64,000 bases of DNA from Collinsella stercoris DSM 13279. GTDB taxonomy: Bacteria; Actinomycetota; Coriobacteriia; Coriobacteriales; Coriobacteriaceae. Position numbers and translations under genes: made by a program. This document shows positions 8,875-17,764 of this stretch, piece by piece. The notes beneath the pieces were generated by a model. That model searched no databases, was not told the origin of the DNA, and was given only the letters and a program-made list of their open reading frames with translations. Numbering within the stretch: position 1 is the first letter of the stretch; each line of letters starts with the position of its first letter. The stretch is taken from assembly GCF_020735465.1 (NCBI RefSeq), contig NZ_CP085935.1:558001-622000 (forward strand), written 5' to 3'.

Positions 8875-9420
8875 TCACCTGTTCCGTTGGACATATTCAT
8901 CGAGCATTGCTTTCACATCATGTTCTCCTTCCGCGGAGCCCAGAATGTTGCCCGCGTCATCTATAACTAACGCGCTCGGCAAGTGCTCGAGATTGAACTG
9001 GTCAAATGTTTTCCATTGAGAGTCGAGGAGAATGGGGAACTCTCCTTTATGCTGCTCGATTGCCTCGATCCCATCATCTTCCGAGACCGTGAACAAGTTT
9101 CGTTCGATGGCCCGTTTGCAACCAGATTGTTCGATGTAATCAAATACGTTTTCGCAATGGGGACAGAAAGATCCCCAGAAGAGCAATATGTTTTCCTCGC
9201 CAGGCTTGAGCTTGGAATAGTAGGTCTTACCATTTCCAAGACTGAAATCTTCTGCCTTATTGAGGTCGCAGTATTGCTGGGTGTATGGATCGCCTTTTTT
9301 CGGCTGCTGACTCTTGATAGATGTCGCGTTTGCATTTCCTGCGATCAGGATAATGGCTACAAGGGAAATAGCCGCTGCGATACAGAGGTTTCGACGATTC
9401 ATGTTACGTAGCGTCTTCAT
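8875..9420 (-). CDS. Secreted thioredoxin-like thiol-disulfide oxidoreductase (TlpA/ResA type)
   Basis: The 181-residue protein starts with a membrane-spanning signal or anchor (IAAAISLVAIILIAGNANA) with no lipobox. The extracytoplasmic thioredoxin fold carries FWGSFCPHCENV, a CPHC redox centre like that of oxidising DsbA-type proteins, and the cis-proline region EHLPSALVID. Additional cysteines lie at QYCDL and SGCKR. A strong AGGAGGAG ribosome site precedes the ATG at 9420. It is the first gene of the minus-strand trio and probably forms or reshuffles the disulfides of the four-cysteine protein encoded next. Confidence 0.82.
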   Translation of the reverse strand: MKTLRNMNRRNLCIAAAISLVAIILIAGNANATSIKSQQPKKGDPYTQQYCDLNKAEDFSLGNGKTYYSKLKPGEENILLFWGSFCPHCENVFDYIEQSGCKRAIERNLFTVSEDDGIEAIEQHKGEFPILLDSQWKTFDQFNLEHLPSALVIDDAGNILGSAEGEHDVKAMLDEYVQRNR

Positions 9421-9603
9421 GATCTCCTCCTGTCAGGCTCGACGTGATGAGAGCGTGCCAGAAAAGGGTCGATTTGTATGCCAACAGGTCGTATAAAACT
9501 TAATCGATGTGGCTGTTTACAGAGATAAATTACACATGTTGTCTTTCTGTCCTGTGCGAGTACAATGAGTTTGAACGTCATTCGCCGAGGTTGGGTGGTC
9601 GCG
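9421..9603. promoter_or_regulatory. Divergent promoter region between the cysteine-protein operon and the LuxR-like gene
   Basis: This short AT-richer region separates two divergent units. On the plus strand, TTGTCT and TACAAT (9561-9566) are spaced 16 bp apart and make a good promoter. Its -10 box overlaps the first in-frame ATG of the regulator at 9565, which argues for a later start. On the minus strand a weaker TTATAC-like -10 box is visible. A shared intergenic region suggests that the regulator controls the trio. Confidence 0.5.
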
Positions 9604-12153
9604 ATGGGACATCGTGCTCAGGCCTATATCCGCTATGCGCCGTTGCTGCTTCTTTGTGTCTTTCCCCACCAAATACTCCTTATCGGTACGACTGATAGCA
9701 TGACCGGGGTGCTCATCGCTCCCTATGTGTTTGTCCCTGCTCTTGCCTTTCCTATCGGAGCGGGTGTTGTCATTCATATAGGCGAGGAGTTTTTTACTCA
9801 AAAGGCATGTCTGAATCTTTATAGGGTGCAACTTGCTTTGTCGGTCGCTTTGATCGCGCTTGGCTGTTTGCATCCCGTTTTGCTCTACCTGCACCGTGCG
9901 GGCGAGTTCTTTTATTATCTGTATCCTTTGCAGCAGGCGGTTCTGTTTGTGTCCTACGCGCTGACGCCTTTGCTGCATGTATACGCGGCCCATGCAGAGA
10001 GGAACGCGTGCGCGCAGAAGCCCTATCGCGGGCTATCGCGGGGCTGGAAATGCGATTATTGGCTCCGTGCGGTGGCTGATGCGTTTCTCGTCTCGCTTTT
10101 TATGACAGGCTGCCTTTTGCTTCCGTTCAGCGCATCCCATCGCATAGGGTTCTGGTTGTCCCTGGTGATTGCGGCGCCTTTACAGCTGACGTTTGGCATA
10201 CTCGCTGTGGCGAGTCTCGTTCGCACCGGCGGTTCATGGATTGACTCTCGTTTTTGGGCTGTTTGGCCGATGAGGTTCATCGGATCAGTTGTCGCATGGC
10301 CTGTGGCAGTCGGTGCGCTTGGTCATGATGTGTACGGGGTCATGACGTGGACTGCGGTGCTTGGTTTTTTCCTTGTTGTATCGAGAGTTTGGTTTCGACG
10401 CTCAGTCTTGTCGGGGGATGTCGCTCGTGACGACCCGTGTTCGCAGCTTGATTCGTCTTCTGGACAATATCCCGTCCCTGAAATGGCGCTTCAGCTTCAA
10501 CGCGCGTTTCCCGATGCGGCGCTTGCCGACAGGGAGAGGCATTGCATCGAGATGGCGCTGGCAGGGATGACTTCCGCCCAAATCGCTGCAGAACTCGGCA
10601 TCAAGTCCGTCACCGTCCGATCGTATCTTGTGAGGGCTTATCGAAAGCTCGGGGTTTCTGACCTCAAGGCGCTCGCTGGATGCGTACGGGACGTGCGGCA
10701 GTCTGTGGGGGAGGAGTCCGATAATCGCTCGCCGGCCTTCATGGGAGGGGAGGGCGAGCGGGCCCACTGTGCTTTTTTGTGCGCGCCTGCCGACCTGCGC
10801 AGTTTATTTGCGACGCTGTTGCTCATGGTGGTCCTGAGCGAGCCCGGGTTGTCAAGTGACCTGTTTGCCTTCGCCGTCTCCTGCATGGTTATCGCGGGAG
10901 TCACGATGCGCGCGATTGGGACCGGGCTACCGTTTGACCTGAGGGCAAGGCCCGCACGCATTGCCTTTGAGGCGGCGGCGCTCAGCTCCATCGTTTTGTT
11001 TGAGCTTCTCGCATCCGGGCTGACGTCCGCGAGCCGCGTGCCGTCGTTCGCCTGCGTAGCCATATCGATGTGCGCGCTGCTGTTCGTTCCATATCTGTTG
11101 CATATGGCTCTGTTCGGGGGTGAAGAAAGCCCCGGTCGTGAGCCTGGCGCATGCGCAAAGCTGCTTTTCCCGTACCTACTTTCTGGCACCGTGTTTCTGG
11201 TGGTCGTCTCGACGGTGCCAAAAGCGCGGGAGATCGCGTTTTTCACGTTGTTCCTTTTTGTGTGCGTGGACAGAATAGGGATCTGGCGTGCTCTCGCCAC
11301 GCGGGCGGATACGTACGAGTCGATACCCGGCGACGTTTCGTATCTCCACACGCATCACTTCATTCCGTTCTTCATGGCGGGCGTCGTTGTTGGTGTTTGC
11401 GTACAGACGGCTCTGCACATCGGTGCCGAATTGGGCGGAGATGTCATGCTCGCCCTTCCGCTCGCATTGTTGGCTGTGGGGTGCTGCCTGTACCTGCGTC
11501 GCCGTGGCTGCGTTGGGGGCTGGCGTGGCGGTGCGGTCGCATTGGGCGCCGTGGCTACGATTGCCGTGGGATACTGGTTTGAGGGCTCTGCGCGGCTCGG
11601 AACGGCGTACGTCCTTCTTGTGCTGTGGGCGACGGTTGCCTGCTTCCGCGATTCGCCTTCATGGCGGGCTGCCGTTCATGCCCTTATGTTCGGTGCGGCG
11701 GCCGGTGCTTCGATGAGCCTGATGGAATTTGAAGTTCGCTTTGTTATGGTTCGCGCCCTCAGGGGTCTCGATGGCGTCCTGCCTGCCGCCTTCGATATCG
11801 AGTTCCGCTCGCTCATCTTGGTCGGGCTTCTCGTCGCGTGCGCTCTTTGCGCGCTCTATGAGCTGAGGACGGCCTCCCTTGAGGATGCGCCGGCCCTGCC
11901 TGAGGATGCATTCCAACGGATTTTGAGCTACTGCCATGGAAGGGGTTTGAGCGAGTTACAGGGACTTGTCGTTGCGTATACCGTGTGCGGGGAATCTGCG
12001 CGGCAGACGGCTCTGCGCGTGGGATATTCCGTGGGATCCGTCAACTCTGCGCGGCTTGCGGCGTATAAACTGCTGAGGGTTCATACGAGAGATGAACTTC
12101 TCGAGCTGGTTCAACGCGAGCTCGGGCTATCCAAGGCGTCCGGCCTTCAATGA
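9604..12153 (+). CDS. Large membrane-embedded LuxR-type regulator with two DNA-binding regions
   Basis: The product (849 residues from ATG 9604; 862 from ATG 9565) has an unusual order: about seven membrane segments over the first 265 residues, then a LuxR-type helix-turn-helix (ADRERHCIEMALAG, then TSAQIAAELGIKS and SYLVRAYRKLGV), then a second block of about ten membrane segments, and finally a second LuxR-like helix-turn-helix at the C-terminus (LQGLVVAYTVCGESARQTA, then SVNSARLAAYKLLRVH). Coriobacteria often encode regulators with a membrane half followed by one LuxR domain. Here that plan appears to occur twice in one chain. It is divergent from the secreted cysteine-protein operon, which it may control. 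I prefer the ATG at 9604 because the likely -10 box overlaps the ATG at 9565. Confidence 0.8.
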   Translation: MGHRAQAYIRYAPLLLLCVFPHQILLIGTTDSMTGVLIAPYVFVPALAFPIGAGVVIHIGEEFFTQKACLNLYRVQLALSVALIALGCLHPVLLYLHRAGEFFYYLYPLQQAVLFVSYALTPLLHVYAAHAERNACAQKPYRGLSRGWKCDYWLRAVADAFLVSLFMTGCLLLPFSASHRIGFWLSLVIAAPLQLTFGILAVASLVRTGGSWIDSRFWAVWPMRFIGSVVAWPVAVGALGHDVYGVMTWTAVLGFFLVVSRVWFRRSVLSGDVARDDPCSQLDSSSGQYPVPEMALQLQRAFPDAALADRERHCIEMALAGMTSAQIAAELGIKSVTVRSYLVRAYRKLGVSDLKALAGCVRDVRQSVGEESDNRSPAFMGGEGERAHCAFLCAPADLRSLFATLLLMVVLSEPGLSSDLFAFAVSCMVIAGVTMRAIGTGLPFDLRARPARIAFEAAALSSIVLFELLASGLTSASRVPSFACVAISMCALLFVPYLLHMALFGGEESPGREPGACAKLLFPYLLSGTVFLVVVSTVPKAREIAFFTLFLFVCVDRIGIWRALATRADTYESIPGDVSYLHTHHFIPFFMAGVVVGVCVQTALHIGAELGGDVMLALPLALLAVGCCLYLRRRGCVGGWRGGAVALGAVATIAVGYWFEGSARLGTAYVLLVLWATVACFRDSPSWRAAVHALMFGAAAGASMSLMEFEVRFVMVRALRGLDGVLPAAFDIEFRSLILVGLLVACALCALYELRTASLEDAPALPEDAFQRILSYCHGRGLSELQGLVVAYTVCGESARQTALRVGYSVGSVNSARLAAYKLLRVHTRDELLELVQRELGLSKASGLQ

Positions 12154-12185
12154 AGGGACGTTCCGTGTAGGACATGCAAATCGGG

Positions 12186-12191
12186 TATAAT
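12186..12191 (+). promoter_or_regulatory. Probable -10 box for efp
   Basis: A perfect TATAAT lies 40 bp upstream of the efp start codon and just after the end of the LuxR-like gene. The -35 region is poorly conserved. Confidence 0.5.
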
Positions 12192-12225
12192 TCTCAAGTT
12201 CGATTCTTCTATAGAAAGGCACGTC

Positions 12226-12789
12226 ATGGCTTCCATCACCACCGCCGACTTCCGCAACGGCATGGGTCTCAAGATCAAGGACAAGTACTACACCATCGTC
12301 GAGTTCCAGCACGTCAAGCCTGGTAAGGGCGGTGCCTTCGTCCGCTACAAGACCAAGGACCTCAAGACCGGCCGCGTGGTCGAGAACACCTGCAACGCCG
12401 GCTCCAAGTTCGAGAGCGTGCAGCTCATCACCAACGAGATGCAGTACCTCTACAACGACGGCGACAACTACTACTTCATGGACATGACCTCCTACGAGCA
12501 GATCGCCGTCCCGGCCGACTTCATCGGCGACAACGCCAAGTGGCTGCGCGAGAACGACAACGCCCAGCTCCTCTACGCCGACACCGAGCTGCTCGGCGTC
12601 AACCCGCCCATGTTCATCGAGGCCGAGGTCATCGAGACCGTCCCGGGCGCCAAGGGCAACACCGTCCAGGGTGCCACCAAGCCCGCCACCATCGACACCG
12701 GTGCGGTCGTTCAGGTTCCCATGTACCTCAACGAGGGCGAGCGCATCAAGGTCGACACCCGCACCGGCGAGTTCGTCCAGCGCCTCTAA
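12226..12789 (+). CDS. efp: Translation elongation factor P
   Basis: EF-P rescues ribosomes stalled on polyproline stretches. The 187-residue product has the expected three-domain length and the conserved loop HVKPGKGGAF with lysine 34 at the tip, where many bacteria carry a modification. No modifying enzyme such as EpmA is visible nearby. AGAAAGG precedes the ATG. It heads a cluster with asp23, nusB, xseB, tlyA, nadK and recN. Confidence 0.97.
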   Translation: MASITTADFRNGMGLKIKDKYYTIVEFQHVKPGKGGAFVRYKTKDLKTGRVVENTCNAGSKFESVQLITNEMQYLYNDGDNYYFMDMTSYEQIAVPADFIGDNAKWLRENDNAQLLYADTELLGVNPPMFIEAEVIETVPGAKGNTVQGATKPATIDTGAVVQVPMYLNEGERIKVDTRTGEFVQRL

Positions 12790-12859
12790 TCGCGCCGTAT
12801 TCGCGAACGCAATCGGACGGCCCGCATACGGGCCGCCCGCAACACGCAAAGGAGTGAGC

Positions 12860-13219
12860 ATGTCGCAAGAGATCACCATCGCCGGCATCGGCATCGCGCC
12901 CGAGGTCCTGGCCGTCATCGTCTCCCGTTCCGTCGAGGAGGTCGAGGGCGTCGCCTCCGTGGGCGTCAAGGACCTGGCCACCAACCTCGTGTCCATGTTC
13001 TCCGCCAAGTCCACCCAGGTGGGCGAGGACGTCGAGGCCGAGGTCGTCGACGACAAGCTCCGCCTCACCGTGCACCTCACGGTCTTCTTCGGGTATCCGT
13101 TCAAGAAGCTCGCCGAGGTCGTGCGCGAGGCCGTGGTCAGCGCCATCGATGCCCAGGTGGGCGTCGAGGTCGAGAGCGTGAACATCTGCATCGACAGCCT
13201 CGTTTTCCCCAAGGAGTAG
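12860..13219 (+). CDS. Asp23/Gls24 family envelope stress protein
   Basis: The 119-residue product matches the Asp23 (DUF322, YqhY-type) family: ITIAGIGIAPEVLAVIVSRSV at the start, VEGVASVG, and a C-terminal VGVEVESVNICIDSLVF strand. The family is abundant at the membrane in Gram-positive bacteria, and YqhY is linked to control of fatty-acid synthesis. A good AAAGGAGTG site precedes the ATG. The gene is followed by nusB with a 3-bp gap, the usual efp-asp23-nusB arrangement. Confidence 0.9.
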   Translation: MSQEITIAGIGIAPEVLAVIVSRSVEEVEGVASVGVKDLATNLVSMFSAKSTQVGEDVEAEVVDDKLRLTVHLTVFFGYPFKKLAEVVREAVVSAIDAQVGVEVESVNICIDSLVFPKE

Positions 13220-13222
13220 CGC

Positions 13223-13873
13223 GTGGCATCCCTCAAGGTCAATCGCGGTCGAACCCTCGCCCGCAGCCAGGCACTTCAGATTCTGTTCCAGGCGGAGGTT
13301 CGCGGTGAGTCCGTGGGCGACGTCCTGGCCGGCGACTTCACCCTCTCCAAGGGGCCGCTCGCCGATTACGCCATCCAGATCGCGCGCGGCGTGGACGCCA
13401 ACCGCGAGCGCATCGACTCCGCGCTGCGCGCCGTCTCCGCCAACTGGAGCCTGGAGCGCATGCCCGGCGCCGACCGCAACCTGCTGCGCGCCGCCGTGTA
13501 CGAGCTCTATTTCCAGGTTGCCGACACGCTCGACGCCGCCGTGGTCATCAACGAGGCGGTCGAGATCGCCAAGGCCTACGGCACCGACGATTCCGCCGGC
13601 TTTGTGAACGGCGTGCTCGGGCGCATCGTGCGCGAGCGCCATCTGCCCAGCCTGCAGCACGTGGCCTGTACCGTCACGGCCGATGACTGCGAGGCCGCCT
13701 GCGTCGCCGCGCTGTGGTTCGAGATCGACCCCAAGCGCATCGAGGCCGAGCGCGAGGCGGCGCGAGCCGCCGAGGAGTCGCGTGCGCGCTTCGAGGCAGG
13801 CGAGTACGGCTTTGAGACCGAGGACCTTGACGAGATGTTCCTCGATCCGTTCGACGCGCCCGCCGGGGAGTAG
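13223..13873 (+). CDS. nusB: Transcription antitermination factor NusB with a C-terminal extension
   Basis: NusB binds boxA RNA with NusE (S10) in rRNA antitermination. The first 140 residues show the family pattern: RTLARSQALQILFQAE, LRAAVYELYF, and INEAVEIAKAYGTDDSAGFVNGVLG. The protein is 216 residues, about 70 longer than typical NusB. The additional tail is rich in alanine, glutamate and arginine and ends in an acidic stretch. It starts with GTG at 13223 directly after asp23 and is followed by xseB after 2 bp. Confidence 0.92.
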   Translation: MASLKVNRGRTLARSQALQILFQAEVRGESVGDVLAGDFTLSKGPLADYAIQIARGVDANRERIDSALRAVSANWSLERMPGADRNLLRAAVYELYFQVADTLDAAVVINEAVEIAKAYGTDDSAGFVNGVLGRIVRERHLPSLQHVACTVTADDCEAACVAALWFEIDPKRIEAEREAARAAEESRARFEAGEYGFETEDLDEMFLDPFDAPAGE

Positions 13874-13875
13874 CG

Positions 13876-14220
13876 ATGGCCGAGGGCACCTTCGACGACA
13901 TCACGGAGCGCCTGGACGAGATCATCGCCCAGGTGCGCTCCAAGGACACGTCTCTCGAGCGCAGCCTCGATCTGTTCGATGAGGCCATCGAGCTGGGCTC
14001 GCGCGCGGTCGATATGGTCGATTCCTTCGAGCTGTCGCCGCGTGAGGCGGATATGCTCGACGAGCAGGAGGCCGCGGCTGCCGCAGCCAAGAGCGGCGAC
14101 GTTGCGTCCAAGTCGGGCGACGCCGCATTTGAGGTCGCCGGGGCAGCGCCTGAGTCGGGCGCTGCATCTGGGTCCGCTGACGCTGCGGACGCCGGCGTTG
14201 TGGCGGTAGGCGGCGCTTAG
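13876..14220 (+). CDS. xseB: Exodeoxyribonuclease VII small subunit with a low-complexity tail
   Basis: XseB joins XseA to form exonuclease VII. The first 65 residues are typical (FDDITERLDEIIAQV, SLERSLDLFDEAIELG). The remaining 50 residues are an alanine/glycine/serine-rich tail containing repeated SGD and SGA steps, absent from ordinary 70-80 residue XseB proteins. The large subunit gene xseA is not next to it. Confidence 0.87.
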   Translation: MAEGTFDDITERLDEIIAQVRSKDTSLERSLDLFDEAIELGSRAVDMVDSFELSPREADMLDEQEAAAAAAKSGDVASKSGDAAFEVAGAAPESGAASGSADAADAGVVAVGGA

Positions 14221-14285
14221 GGCGGGCCATCCGAGAGGGCAGCTGGCGTCCAACGGGGCGCCGAGGACGTGCAAAGGGGCGTTTC

Positions 14286-15101
14286 GTGGCACGCGTTCGT
14301 CTTGATGATGAATTGATTTCCCAGGGCATCTGCGAGAACCGCGCGGATGCCCTTCGCACGTTGATGGCGGGCCTTGTCTCATCCGGCGGCGAGCGGCTGA
14401 GCTCTCCCGGCATGATGGTCAAACCCGGCATTGACCTGCACGTAAAGGGGCACATCCCGTACGTGGGGCGCGGCGGCCTCAAGCTCGCCGGCGCCCTCGA
14501 TGCGTTCGGCTTGGACCCCGCGGGGCTCACGTGCGTCGACGTGGGGTGCTCCACCGGCGGGTTCACCGATTGCCTGCTCAAGCGCGGCGCCGCGCACGTG
14601 GTGTCGGTGGACGTGGGTCGCGCGCAGTTCGACTGGTCGCTGCGCAACGACGATCGCGTGACGCTGCTCGAGCGCACGAATATCGTGGACGTGCCCCCGC
14701 TTGGGTACGCCGGTTCGTTCGATGTGGCGGTGTGCGACGTCTCGTTCACGAGCATCCGCACGATTCTGCCCGCGGTGCTCGATCTCCTGTCTGTGGACGG
14801 CGCGTTTCTCACATTGGTGAAGCCCCAATTCGAGGCCGCCCCTGGTGAGGTGGGTGAGGGCGGCATCGTGCGCGACCCCGCCGTGCATGCGCGCGTGCTT
14901 GCGGATACCGTGCGACTGTTTGCCGCGAGCGGCCTGGCACCGCTCGACATCTGCGCATCACCCATCAAGGGTGCCAAGGGCAACCGCGAGTTCTTCCTCC
15001 TCGGCGCCCGCGGCTCGCGCGACGTCGACGCCCTGCTCTGCCACGCGGATGCGCTCGCTGCCCATGTAGAGGCTCTTACCGATAAGGCGGTTCGGCTATG
15101 A
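14286..15101 (+). CDS. tlyA: TlyA family rRNA 2'-O-methyltransferase
   Basis: TlyA proteins methylate ribose in 16S and 23S rRNA. The 271-residue product has an N-terminal S4 RNA-binding domain (RVRLDDELISQGICENRADA) and an FtsJ/RrmJ-type methyltransferase domain with the SAM loop DVGCSTGGFTDCLL, a following DVGRAQ, and LVKPQFEA near the catalytic lysine. The start is GTG 14286 with AAAGGGG upstream. Its stop overlaps the nadK start by 4 bp. Confidence 0.93.
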   Translation: MARVRLDDELISQGICENRADALRTLMAGLVSSGGERLSSPGMMVKPGIDLHVKGHIPYVGRGGLKLAGALDAFGLDPAGLTCVDVGCSTGGFTDCLLKRGAAHVVSVDVGRAQFDWSLRNDDRVTLLERTNIVDVPPLGYAGSFDVAVCDVSFTSIRTILPAVLDLLSVDGAFLTLVKPQFEAAPGEVGEGGIVRDPAVHARVLADTVRLFAASGLAPLDICASPIKGAKGNREFFLLGARGSRDVDALLCHADALAAHVEALTDKAVRL

Positions 15102-15958
15102 AGGTCTTCCTCGTACCCAACTACTACAAGCGCGAGGCCGTGGAGAGCGGGCTGCAGCTCGAGCTCTGGCTCTCGCGCCAGGGCTTCGACGTCGTTTGGG
15201 CCGCCGACCAGCGCTCGGGTATCGAGTCGACGCCCGATCTGGACGACTGCGGGCTGGTGATCTCGCTCGGCGGTGACGGCACGCTTCTGCGCGCGGCGCG
15301 CATCGTCGGCTACCGCGAGATTCCCATCTTGGGACTGTCCTACGGCCATTTGGGCTTTTTGACCGCCGCGAGCCCCGAGGACCGCAATATCTTGGAGGTC
15401 GTCGAGGATGCACTTGCCGGCGAGCTCCACGTGAGCCGCCGCGCCACGCTCGACTGTCGCGTGTTCTCAATCGACGAGCAGGGCGCCGAGCGCGTCGAGA
15501 CGGGTTTCGCCCTGAACGACCTCGCCCTTGCCCGCGGACCGCTGTCCGACATGGTCGAGTTCGACATCACCGTTTCCGACCACCATATCGACCGCCTGCG
15601 CGGCGACGGCTTTGTGGTGTCCACCGCCACCGGCTCCACGGGCTACGCACTTTCCGCCGGCGGGCCCATTGTGAGCCCCGAGTTCACGGGCATGGTGTGC
15701 GTGCCCATCGCCCCGCACACCATCCAGGCGCGCGCGTTTTTGACCTCGCCCTCCGACGTGATCGAGCTCAAGCTGTCCAAGGACCGCCCCTCGATTCCCG
15801 CCATCGCGATCGACGGGCAGTTCCTCGAGGTTGCCGGCGAGGTGGAGCGGGTCGAGGTCCGTCGTGGCGAGGCCGATATCCTGCTGCTCGATTACGGCCC
15901 GGAGAGCTTCTACAACTCGGTGAGCCGTGTGTTTTACGGGGTGCGCAATGATCGATGA
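15098..15958 (+). CDS. nadK: NAD kinase
   Basis: NAD kinase makes NADP from NAD and ATP. The 286-residue product contains the two family signatures: LGGDGTLLRAAR near residue 55 and the NAD-binding block GDGFVVSTATGSTGYALSAGG near residue 170. The catalytic aspartate is in GGDG. It is coupled to tlyA by an ATGA overlap and its end overlaps recN by 11 bp, so tlyA-nadK-recN form one transcript. Confidence 0.96.
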   Translation: MKVFLVPNYYKREAVESGLQLELWLSRQGFDVVWAADQRSGIESTPDLDDCGLVISLGGDGTLLRAARIVGYREIPILGLSYGHLGFLTAASPEDRNILEVVEDALAGELHVSRRATLDCRVFSIDEQGAERVETGFALNDLALARGPLSDMVEFDITVSDHHIDRLRGDGFVVSTATGSTGYALSAGGPIVSPEFTGMVCVPIAPHTIQARAFLTSPSDVIELKLSKDRPSIPAIAIDGQFLEVAGEVERVEVRRGEADILLLDYGPESFYNSVSRVFYGVRNDR

Positions 15959-17582
15959 GATCCATGTCGAGAACGTCGCGCTGATCCAAGAGGCGGACCT
16001 TGTGCCCGGAACGGGGCTGACGGTCCTTACGGGCGAGACGGGCGCCGGCAAGACGGCGCTGCTGTCCGCACTCAAGCTTTTAATGGGTGAGCGCGCGGAT
16101 TCCTCCGCGGTGCGCGAGGGGAGCGAGGGGGCCCTGGTCGAGGGCCGCCTGTTCGCGGGGGCGCACGACGAGCAGGGCTTTGTGGCCCAGCGCCGCGTGG
16201 GCCCCGACGGCCGCTCCCGCGCTCGCGTGGATGGTGCCATGGCGAGCGTTCGAGAGCTTTCCGAGCGGGTCAGCCCCCTGATCGACCTGTGCGGCCAGCA
16301 TGAGCACCAGCGCCTGCTCGACGCATCTTCCCACGTCGACATGGTCGATGCATGGGCGGGCGCGGGCATCGCCGCAGCACTCGAGGCGTATCGCACGGCC
16401 CTCGACGCCGCTCAGGAGGCGGCCCGAGAGCTCGCGCGCGTCGAGGAGGCGAGCCGCACGCAGGGGAGTCGCCTTGAGGAGGCCCGCTTTGCCTACGAGC
16501 GTATTTGCGACGTTGATCCCAAGCCCGGTGAGTATGAGGAGCTTGAGGAGCGCCTGCCGCGGTTTGAGCATGCCGAGGCGCTTGCGGGCTGTGCGCACGA
16601 GGCCGCCGAGGCGCTCTCCGGTGAGGGCGGTTCGCTCGACCCGCTGAACGCGGCGATCTCTGAGCTTTCGCGCATGGGCCGCGTCGACGCCAAGCTCGCG
16701 GAGTTCGCCGACGAGCTCACGGGCGCCGCCATCACGCTTGAGGACGCCGCGGCGGAGCTTCGGCGTTATCGCGACTCGGTCGATTTCGATCCCGCGGAGC
16801 TCGTGCAGGCGCAGGAGCGCTTTTCGGCGTTCAAGGGGCTGCTGCGCCAGTGGGGCCCGCGCATGGAGGACGTATTCGCCCGCCGCGACGAGGCCGCCGA
16901 GCTTTTGAGCTTGGTCGATGACGCCGAGGTGCGTGTGCGTCGAGCGCGCGAGGCGCGCGATGCCGCCGAGAACGCCCTTGCCCGTGCGGCCCGCGACCTC
17001 ACCAAGCGTCGCAACATGGCAGCACCCCGGTTTTGCCGTGAGGTGGGCAAGCAGATGGCGCGCCTGGAGATGGGCCGCGCCGAGCTGGTGTGGGACAGTC
17101 GCGAGCTGCCGCGCGAGCGCTGGACCGCGCAGGGGCCGTGCGCGTGCGAGCTGCTGTATCGCAGCGGCGCCGGACTCACGCCGCGCCCCTTGCGGCGCAT
17201 CGCGAGCGGCGGCGAGCTCTCGCGCGTGATGCTTGCCGCCAAGGTCGTGCTCGGTGAGTCCGATGCGGTCGATACGCTCGTGTTCGACGAGGTAGACGCC
17301 GGAGTGGGCGGTGCTACGGCACGCTCCCTCGCGCAGGTGCTCGCCGATCTGGCGCGCACGCATCAGGTGATCGTCGTGACGCATCTGGCGCAGGTCGCCG
17401 TGCAGGGGTCCGTCCACTACGTGGTGCGTCGCAGCGACGACGGCGACATGCCCGAAACACGGCTTGTGCGCGTCGAGGGCTCCGACCGTGTGACCGAGGT
17501 CGCGCGCCTGTTGTCCGGCGATGCCTCCGACGAGTCCCTGGCCCACGCACGGCAGCTCCTTTCCGAGGCCGGGCATCTGTAA
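15948..17582 (+). CDS. recN: DNA repair protein RecN
   Basis: RecN is an SMC-like ATPase acting in double-strand-break repair. The 544-residue product has the Walker A GETGAGKTALL at the N-terminus, a long central coiled-coil region, and near the C-terminus the ABC signature ASGGELSRVMLA followed by Walker B LVFDEVDAGVGG. I chose ATG 15948 (MIDEIHVENVALI), which fits the family N-terminus and overlaps nadK. Confidence 0.96.
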   Translation: MIDEIHVENVALIQEADLVPGTGLTVLTGETGAGKTALLSALKLLMGERADSSAVREGSEGALVEGRLFAGAHDEQGFVAQRRVGPDGRSRARVDGAMASVRELSERVSPLIDLCGQHEHQRLLDASSHVDMVDAWAGAGIAAALEAYRTALDAAQEAARELARVEEASRTQGSRLEEARFAYERICDVDPKPGEYEELEERLPRFEHAEALAGCAHEAAEALSGEGGSLDPLNAAISELSRMGRVDAKLAEFADELTGAAITLEDAAAELRRYRDSVDFDPAELVQAQERFSAFKGLLRQWGPRMEDVFARRDEAAELLSLVDDAEVRVRRAREARDAAENALARAARDLTKRRNMAAPRFCREVGKQMARLEMGRAELVWDSRELPRERWTAQGPCACELLYRSGAGLTPRPLRRIASGGELSRVMLAAKVVLGESDAVDTLVFDEVDAGVGGATARSLAQVLADLARTHQVIVVTHLAQVAVQGSVHYVVRRSDDGDMPETRLVRVEGSDRVTEVARLLSGDASDESLAHARQLLSEAGHL

Positions 17583-17595
17583 CTGTCTGTCCCGT

Positions 17596-17697
17596 GAGGA
17601 TGCATAAGGCTCGGCGCTCGCGCGACCCTGGCTCACGACGAGACGTCGCCGGCGCCTTAAATTCGTGCGGAATCCACGCCGATCCTTATGCATTCTC
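17596..17697. repeat. Composite inverted-repeat element 1 after recN
   Basis: Arms of 21 nt (17596-17616 and 17677-17697) pair with two mismatches. The 60-nt interior includes the motif CGTGCGGAATCC at 17664-17675 and a small CGACG-AGA-CGTCG hairpin. The arm sequence differs from that of the other elements in the window. Confidence 0.65.
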
Positions 17698-17764
17698 GCA
17701 GGGCTGCGCTTCTGTATTGATGGCCTGTTTCCTGTCAACCGGCCAGATGGGACGAACCTTACCT

